Source: Clavulina sp. PMI_390
Taxonomy: Eukaryota; Basidiomycota; Agaricomycetes; Cantharellales; Hydnaceae
NCBI GenBank assembly: GCA_015039315.1
Contig: WIDE01000220.1
Location: 2,271 to 27,520, forward strand
Direction: 5' to 3'
DNA: 25,250 nt
The notes under the pieces: generated by a model
The model's database searches: none
The model's input: only the letters and a program-made list of their open reading frames with translations
What the model was told of the DNA's origin: nothing
In this document: in pieces, positions 20,050-25,250 of the stretch
How the letters are laid out: the number at the start of each line of letters is the position of its first letter
How positions within the stretch are numbered: position 1 is the first letter of the stretch
Program-made: the position numbers and the translations under genes

Positions 20050-20781
20050 AATACATTCGCCCTAGCAAACGGGATGAGTGAGGCATTCTGATGGGCATTT
20101 GTTTCTCAATGTCAATGAAGCGAACAGCAACGTGTAATCTATACATCGGGAACTTTCTTCGCCTATGCTCAATAACTTAGTGAAATGAACTATTCCTTGT
20201 GCTGGCAAACGTACGATTAGAGTTGAAATCATCGTTCGAAAGTCCCCCCCCCCCCTCTGCGAGGAGTTCTGTGGCAGGTCAGAACGCAATGGAACTCAAT
20301 TCGCATGTGCTATTGTTTCACCTTCCCCCTCGACCAAAAGGCTTTTTTGCACTAGCCATCCGGAGCTGCGTAGCGTTTTTGGCGTTGGGTAAACACATTT
20401 ACTGCTCGCCTTGACTGATGATTAGGCGGAGCATCATGCCTTTGTACGACCCAATGAAGGATGTGGAGCGGTTGATATTTGCTGAGGACGGTGAAGGGGC
20501 TTGGAGCTATTCCTAAATCCTTTTAATGTCATATTAGTATATTCAATACTCTATCTATTAGACGGTTCTATTAGGATATCAGAGCGCCTAATTCAATCCA
20601 AGGGTGATCATTTAGTTTATTGACATGCGCCCATATACCGGGGTAGTCCTGATCACCGCTCCAATCATATCCAAACCTCGATGAACGAGGCAACACCTTC
20701 CCACAATATTAGAAGGCTTCTTTGGGGTTATCCCACGCAGTATGCGGAGAAGCGATGTCGCTGTGGAAGGCACGCTGCGTG
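20050..20781. other. Spacer between array genes 2 and 3
   Basis: No gene seen. The first ~110 nt is a weak match to the 3' flank of array gene 1. A run of 11 C lies at about 20246-20256. An AGAAGGCTTCTTT motif at about 20710-20722, about 65 nt before the TATA box of gene 3, resembles a minimal heat-shock element (GAA..TTC) but is a single unit only. Confidence 0.35.
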
Positions 20782-20789
20782 TATAAAAG
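20782..20789 (+). promoter_or_regulatory. TATA box of array gene 3
   Basis: TATAAAAG, the strongest consensus of the four, lies 94 nt before the ATG at 20876. Confidence 0.65.
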
Positions 20790-20875
20790 GGCTTGGTTTT
20801 CTGGCAAAACGTCACATCAAAATCGCTCTCGCGAACGTATTGCCTGGCCACTCTGCGTTTGCTACTTCTCTCACC

Positions 20876-21432
20876 ATGGCAGTTAGCCCAATCGAGAGTT
20901 TCGATCAGTATAAGGGCCTTGTGAGTGCTGTACACTGACGCCTACGCTCTCACTGACAGCTTGAATTCTGATCTCCAGCTACGGTCTGAAGACGTTATAG
21001 TGCTCGGATTTTGGCACCCTATGTATATAGATTGTCGTGAGATGCTTTTCATTCTTTCAGAAGAGGCCCAGCGAGCGGAGGTACACAAAGCGAATTTGAA
21101 GTTCTTCCGGGTCCAGGCAGATGAGCAAGAGGTGATATATCTGTCTATTGTGCTCCTTTTTGATCATCCGAGTCGAAGAATAAGCTCACTTTCTCTTTTG
21201 AAATAACTCAACGCCCTCAATTGAAGCAAATTTCACAAGACTGCGGTGTCGTCACTAAACGCCTCCCCGTCGTTATAGCCTTCAAAAAGGGCAAAGAGTG
21301 TGGTCGGGTCACAGGCATGAAGCCCCTCGACATTGAACGTATGATCAGAAAGGTGAGCAGAAGCGTTTTGAATTCATCGTTGGATTTTATGACCCACTGA
21401 ATTATCATCTTCGTCACTTGAAGCTTTACTAA
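20876..21432 (+). CDS. Thioredoxin-like protein, array copy 3, retains second active-site Cys
   Basis: Exons 20876-20920, 20979-21131, 21227-21352 and 21424-21432 give 110 residues, introns 58, 95 and 71 nt, all phase 0. Exon 3 is six bases longer than in the other copies, which adds two residues in DCGVVTKRLP (Cys72, cis-Pro80). This copy is closest to thioredoxin at the loop: VIVLGFWHPMYIDC keeps the Phe-Trp pair and has Cys34 at the place of the second, resolving cysteine, while the attacking first cysteine is Tyr31. FKKGKECGRVTG resembles the thioredoxin FKNGKE..R.VG strand. The donor of intron 2 is weak (GTGATA) but the frame demands it. Terminal Leu-Tyr is again on a 9-nt exon. With no N-terminal Cys, normal dithiol chemistry is not expected. 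Confidence 0.8.
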
Positions 21433-22200
21433 GCTCAATATGATCGCACTGAATGTTCTCGATTACATCAATACACCCGGGCGGGATACATGCTAGCTCT
21501 TAATCAATATAATCCATCTGGGTCAATACACCCCAAGACTCTGTGTCACTGGCATTATAGATGATCGGGATTCACACCCAAGATGCATTTTTAGCCCCTC
21601 CAAAGGACTGGCATGTATTCATACAGCATAAGCCCACTATGACTCTATCAATAGAAAGTTTTATCAAGACTCACTTTCCTTCGTGACTCCTTGTCCCTCC
21701 AGCTTCTCAAAATATCGACCCATTAGCTGCCGCTGTCGTGTATGAGTAATCTGGAAAAATATTCCAAACATATTTGAGTTACAGAAAGAGATATTCCACG
21801 CCTTCGTTCTTGCTGCGCTCTCTTCTTTTTTTCCGCGACCTGTGGGTAATTCTGAGCGCGGCCAGCCCAACCTCAGGCATACATCCTTCTCGAGGGTCCA
21901 GTCCGCGGCGAGCCCAGTATTTTGTATTAGTATCCGCTGCTCTCGCTTCTTTCTAATGGTTCTAGGGCCACGCTCGAGCTGATTGCCTCGAACTATCAGT
22001 CTTCTCCGCAGACTTGACCGTCACCGAAAGACACTCATGACCGTCGCGGAAATCGCGAAGCTTAGAGAGTGCAGGAGCTTAAGAGAAAGTTATTGTTCTG
22101 GAGCGAACCTATAGGAAGCATGTAGAGAGAAAAGAGGTCACCTGCCCTCAGCTCGTCAAATGAGAACGAGGGGAATCATGTTCAGAGATGGAGAGTGGCG
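21433..22200. other. Spacer between array genes 3 and 4, contains 5'-flank repeat
   Basis: No gene recognised in 768 nt. The segment 21609-21765 is the mate of the repeat at 15668-15815 upstream of array gene 1. Open frames on the minus strand (for example 21870-21664) are not supported by the related copy, where the frame differs. Confidence 0.4.
21609..21765. repeat. 5'-flank repeat, copy B (mate at 15668-15815)
   Basis: This segment has the same order and orientation of blocks as copy A, starting at GGCATGTATTCATACAGCA and ending at GTATGAGTAATCTGG. It lies about 520 nt before the start of array gene 4, whereas copy A lies about 670 nt before array gene 1. Confidence 0.6.
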
Positions 22201-22208
22201 TATAAAGG
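22201..22208 (+). promoter_or_regulatory. TATA box of array gene 4
   Basis: TATAAAGG lies 87 nt before the ATG at 22288. Confidence 0.6.
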
Positions 22209-22287
22209 AGAGGCCTTTGCAAGAAATGTGCTTCCAACAAAGAATTTCCTTTCACTGCGGCACTTCATCTTCATCAAATAGTCGAGC

Positions 22288-22843
22288 ATGTCAGTTCCAC
22301 CAATTCACAGCTATGAGCATTACAAACACCTCGTCAGCATCACGCCTCACGATACCCCTGATGGGCTGGTTTCCTGACATTCAACCATCGCTGTCTAGGT
22401 AGAGTCTGGTGAGACTGTTGTACTTGGATTCCTCCAGTTAGGGGTTCCGGATTCCATGCGTATGCTTTTGATACTCCGGGAAGAGGCGGAACGAGCCCAA
22501 GAGCATGACGTGAACCTGAGGTTCTTCCAAGTTGATGCGCAGGTCCAACAGGTACGTTGCCCCTCCTTGCACGTCTGGGAGAGAAGGTATTACACGAAAA
22601 GCCTGGCTGACGATATCAAACGAAATAAAAATGCGACCTGTTCCAGAAAATCGCAAAGGAGTGCGACGTGAAGCGTCTCCCAAGTGTTGTCGCCTTTAAA
22701 GAATGTAAAGAATGTTGTCGGGTTACCGGTCTGAACCCCCAGGAGATTGTCGAGATGATTAGGAAGGTGAGCGAAAGCTTTTTCGGATTTATTAAGCACT
22801 CATTTGTGCTCGATGCTCACTATAATATTTCAAGCTCTACTGA
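22288..22843 (+). CDS. Thioredoxin-like protein lacking CxxC, array copy 4
   Basis: Exons 22288-22332, 22399-22551, 22647-22766 and 22835-22843 give 108 residues, introns 66, 95 and 68 nt, all phase 0. The loop reads TVVLGFLQLGVPDS, with no cysteine and none of the Trp residues typical of thioredoxin. The helix LLILREEAERAQEHDVNL, strand RFFQVDA, and KECDVKRLPSVVAF (Cys72, cis-Pro78) match the other copies. The following strand is unusually Cys-rich: FKECKECCRVTG has three cysteines. The C-terminal helix NPQEIVEMIRKLY again ends with Leu-Tyr on a separate 9-nt exon, here followed by TGA instead of TAA. This is the last complete copy; I find no fifth one downstream. Confidence 0.82.
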
Positions 22844-25250
22844 GTGTTATGCTTCGCACATGGTACTAAATTGGCGTTGAGTGCTCAGCCGACAAACTCA
22901 TTGAGCCTAAATTGTAAACACTGTATCTCGACACGAGTCTTGCCATCCATTGTGAAAAGTTTTACCAAGTCCAACAATTCCTTAGGTGAGATTGAGACGA
23001 GTTTACGTTCAGGGCTAAATGGCACGGCTCTTGTACAAATATGCGGCCGCCTGAGTATGAAGTTGGTTGATGCGCTAGCCCTATGTGATTCGACTGGAGC
23101 CAGACGTTGGTGTGGAACTCAAGGATGGGGACGGGTCCAGCTGATCTAAATAAGTAGCATACAAGGCTCACCCCTGCGGGCGCGACTATAGGATAAGGAG
23201 ACGACCTTGTCTAGGTAGTGTACATGTACGCCTCTGTGAAATCAATTGCAATTTAGATCTAAAATAAATATATAACACCATGAGCTCTCCTTAGTATCGC
23301 TACGGTCATTGAGGCTTATTTTACTGACTAAAGCATGGCTTTTCCTTGTCGCTGCTGTCTAATTTACATAGGTTTTTCCCTGGTATATATAGTCGCTTGG
23401 CCGCTCTCCCCTTCTCTTCTGGCTTTGGCTGCTCTTCCCTTCTCTTCTGCTCAAACACTCGCATCCGTGCACGTCGCTTGTAGTCTGTCGGACAACTCAG
23501 GGTGTAGTTTCCCGCCCCCCACCCCTCTACATTTAACTTCTTCTTATTATTCCAATTGATATCCTAAAGAACACAGATATACTTCCTCGCTATTAGCGGT
23601 GATTGCCAATGCCGTGATTACTGTTATGGATGGATCGCTTGTCTAATCAGTAATGACTCACTACATCGCTGCACCTCAATTCCAGTCTACTCGCTCAGTT
23701 TTCCTTTGATTTTGATCATTTTATTATAGATCTTTGTAGTTCGCAGTCTTTGGGACGGCGTGGAATCAATTATTGCCATACGGCCCCCTAATTCTCGTCT
23801 TTTTGTTCCTCTCGCGCCTCATGAGTTGATTGGTGATTCGACCTATGGCGGATCAGGCGCATATGTACCGGTCTGTCGATGGGCATTTCCACTGGTGTCG
23901 AGAGTGGCTACGTATAAGCGAATCTCAATCAATTAAAGAGAATACAAACAATTTGTTAGTACGGGATGATAAGGACAAAGTGATTAAGGCTAGGTGTACA
24001 GCAATTATTGACCTGCCTCAATGAACTTACGATGTGCCTGAATACTGGTCAAATGGCACTATTCTGCGGTACTCATAGCGTGAGGTCCTGGATGGAAATG
24101 AGGATTCCGGGCAATAAATCACTGACAAAGCAACAAAAGAGCATTGCAGATACAGGGCGGGTGTTCAACTTGTGATAAATGCGGCCCATAGTGATGAGAC
24201 CTCTAGTTTTTACGCTCTAGTTGGGGGGCTGGCAAGGGTGTACAATCATCTCGCATAAATGAATAAAGGATGAGGGTTATTGTTTTTGATGATAGATCTA
24301 GTGTATACCGTTCGTGATAAAGCAGTTTGTCCATCAGACTCGGAGTTGCTGCAGCTGGGCCATAAAATAGGACGGGAAACTCATTATGGTAGTGTTCAGA
24401 CGCAAGAACACTGGTCATGAGCCAGCAGTGGATTAGCTAAATATTATCATTCTCGCGCAAGCTGGTATAGCCCATTGCAGGGTGTGAACTTGTGAATGCA
24501 GCGAATAACTCTGTGGCGAAGATCCCAGCCACCCGCCATGGGTTGACGGAATATTCATTTGAGCTCTATACAATAGGACATCTCACGGCAAGACGCATAT
24601 CAGATCCCCCACTCTTCGATTATTGTAATGCATGCTGCTTGTTCATTTCTTGGATTATTGCTTATGCCTTGCACTGCAAAGTAACTAATAACGATTGCGT
24701 AATCACAGAATTGGCATTCGTGGCTGGAAAAACCATCAAGTATTTACATTGAAAATGGAAATTTTCATCTATGTGCGATAGGGAGTGTTGGCAGGCGGGG
24801 CTCGGTGGGCTTTTTGGGTTGGTGATGTGCGGGATGGAGCGACGCGGCATGGATGACTCAGCTACGATAATATAGATTGAAATAATGAGCAGGTCATCGG
24901 TCGAGGTCAAAGCGATTCTTGGCTAGAAACAGCTTTAAGAGCGACGGAGACGGTGGTATTGTAAGATGGAAGCGTCCGGGTGCACGTGGCAGTGCCGGGG
25001 CCCGGCGATCGAAGATTGACGATCGCTCCACATGTTTCAGCATAAGCGAGTGGAGTGTTCGTTGTTCATTGGTGGGGTTCCAGCTCGAACTGGCGACGTT
25101 CGGGGCTTCATCGCACGCATTAGGAAATATTTTGCCCCGATTCTAGGTAATATAACCTGATCGACGAAGGGGATCTGACCAGCATAAGTCATACTGTACT
25201 CACCTGATCCTTCAGGTGAAGGATACTTGTGTGGCTCTTTGCGATGCACT
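22844..25250. other. Gene-poor 2.4 kb right end
   Basis: The first ~90 nt is related to the 3' flank of array gene 1 (GTTGAGTGCTCAG). Beyond that I see no convincing exon. Open frames at 23335-23559, 23830-24024 and 24492-24752 (plus) and 24418-24203 (minus) are short, lack homology that I recognise, and have no paired splice signals. No tRNA cloverleaf or transposon end was found. At the far right a strong minus-strand donor (GTGAGT at 25203-25198) follows an open stretch, so the last bases may be an exon of a gene outside the window. Confidence 0.4.
23403..23449 (+). repeat. Two-copy pyrimidine-rich direct repeat below a TATA-like element
   Basis: Two 19-nt copies (23403-23421 and 23431-23449) differ at one base, with period 28. 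A TATATATAG element lies just before at about 23384-23392. The arrangement looks like a promoter with a pyrimidine-rich start region, but no clear gene follows. Confidence 0.35.

Noticed and set aside
20246..20256. Run of C as a possible assembly error or frameshift site
   Set aside because: It lies in intergenic sequence and affects no gene.
23335..23559. A 74-codon frame with a hydrophobic, signal-peptide-like start
   Set aside because: The hydrophobic part comes from the pyrimidine-rich direct repeat, and the frame ends in low-complexity sequence with no intron or family support.
1..25250. CRISPR array, tRNA or rRNA genes, complete transposon
   Set aside because: No regularly spaced repeats, no cloverleaf with a GTTCRA-type T-loop, no rRNA blocks and no transposase or reverse transcriptase motifs were found on reading both strands.

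Overview
This window is nuclear DNA from a filamentous basidiomycete fungus, most likely an Agaricomycete (mushroom-forming class). The signs are short spliceosomal introns of about 50-100 nt in nearly every gene, GT..AG borders with CTNAC/CTRAY branch sites, dense mixed-strand gene order, a secreted AA9 lytic polysaccharide monooxygenase, and a mitochondrial ribosomal protein gene. There is no sign of an operon, phage, CRISPR array or intact transposon. Exon structures were built by hand from reading frame, splice sites and phase; no RNA data or database search was available.

Left part (1-12.5 kb). A 7-exon unrecognised gene (51-1739, +) converges on a mitochondrial uL29m/MRPL47-type gene (1959-2819, -). 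Next come two intronless or nearly intronless genes, a diaminopropionate ammonia-lyase-like PLP enzyme (3143-4636, +) and an ArgE/DapE-type M20 deacylase (4719-5990, +). They are only 82 nt apart, and a candidate in-frame intron could fuse them into one bifunctional protein. The pair has the same order as ygeX-ygeY of Escherichia coli. A 15-exon M20D amidohydrolase (6113-8448, -) converges on them, so three amidohydrolase/ammonia-lyase genes sit together. An AA9 LPMO (8856-9966, -) follows, then 1.6 kb without a confident gene, then a ZCCHC10-like zinc-knuckle/SR protein (11583-12456, +).

Middle (12.7-15.5 kb). A GNAT N-acetyltransferase (12717-13497, -) is divergent from a 5-exon short-chain dehydrogenase (SDR, 14033-15469, +).

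Right part (15.5-22.9 kb) holds the most unusual content: a tandem array of four small thioredoxin-like genes (start codons at 16489, 19497, 20876 and 22288). All four share one 4-exon, all-phase-0 structure, a 9-nt last exon encoding Leu-Tyr-stop, and a TATA box 87-97 nt before the ATG. Each predicted 108-110 aa protein keeps the thioredoxin frame and cis-proline, but the CxxC redox motif is gone (TPEA, SPEG, YIDC and VPDS in its place). A decayed copy of the neighbouring SDR gene (about 17740-18397) lies inside the array, fused to a thioredoxin-gene 3' flank. This implies that an SDR-thioredoxin block was duplicated and that a fifth thioredoxin-like copy was deleted.

The last 2.4 kb (22844-25250) appears to be intergenic.
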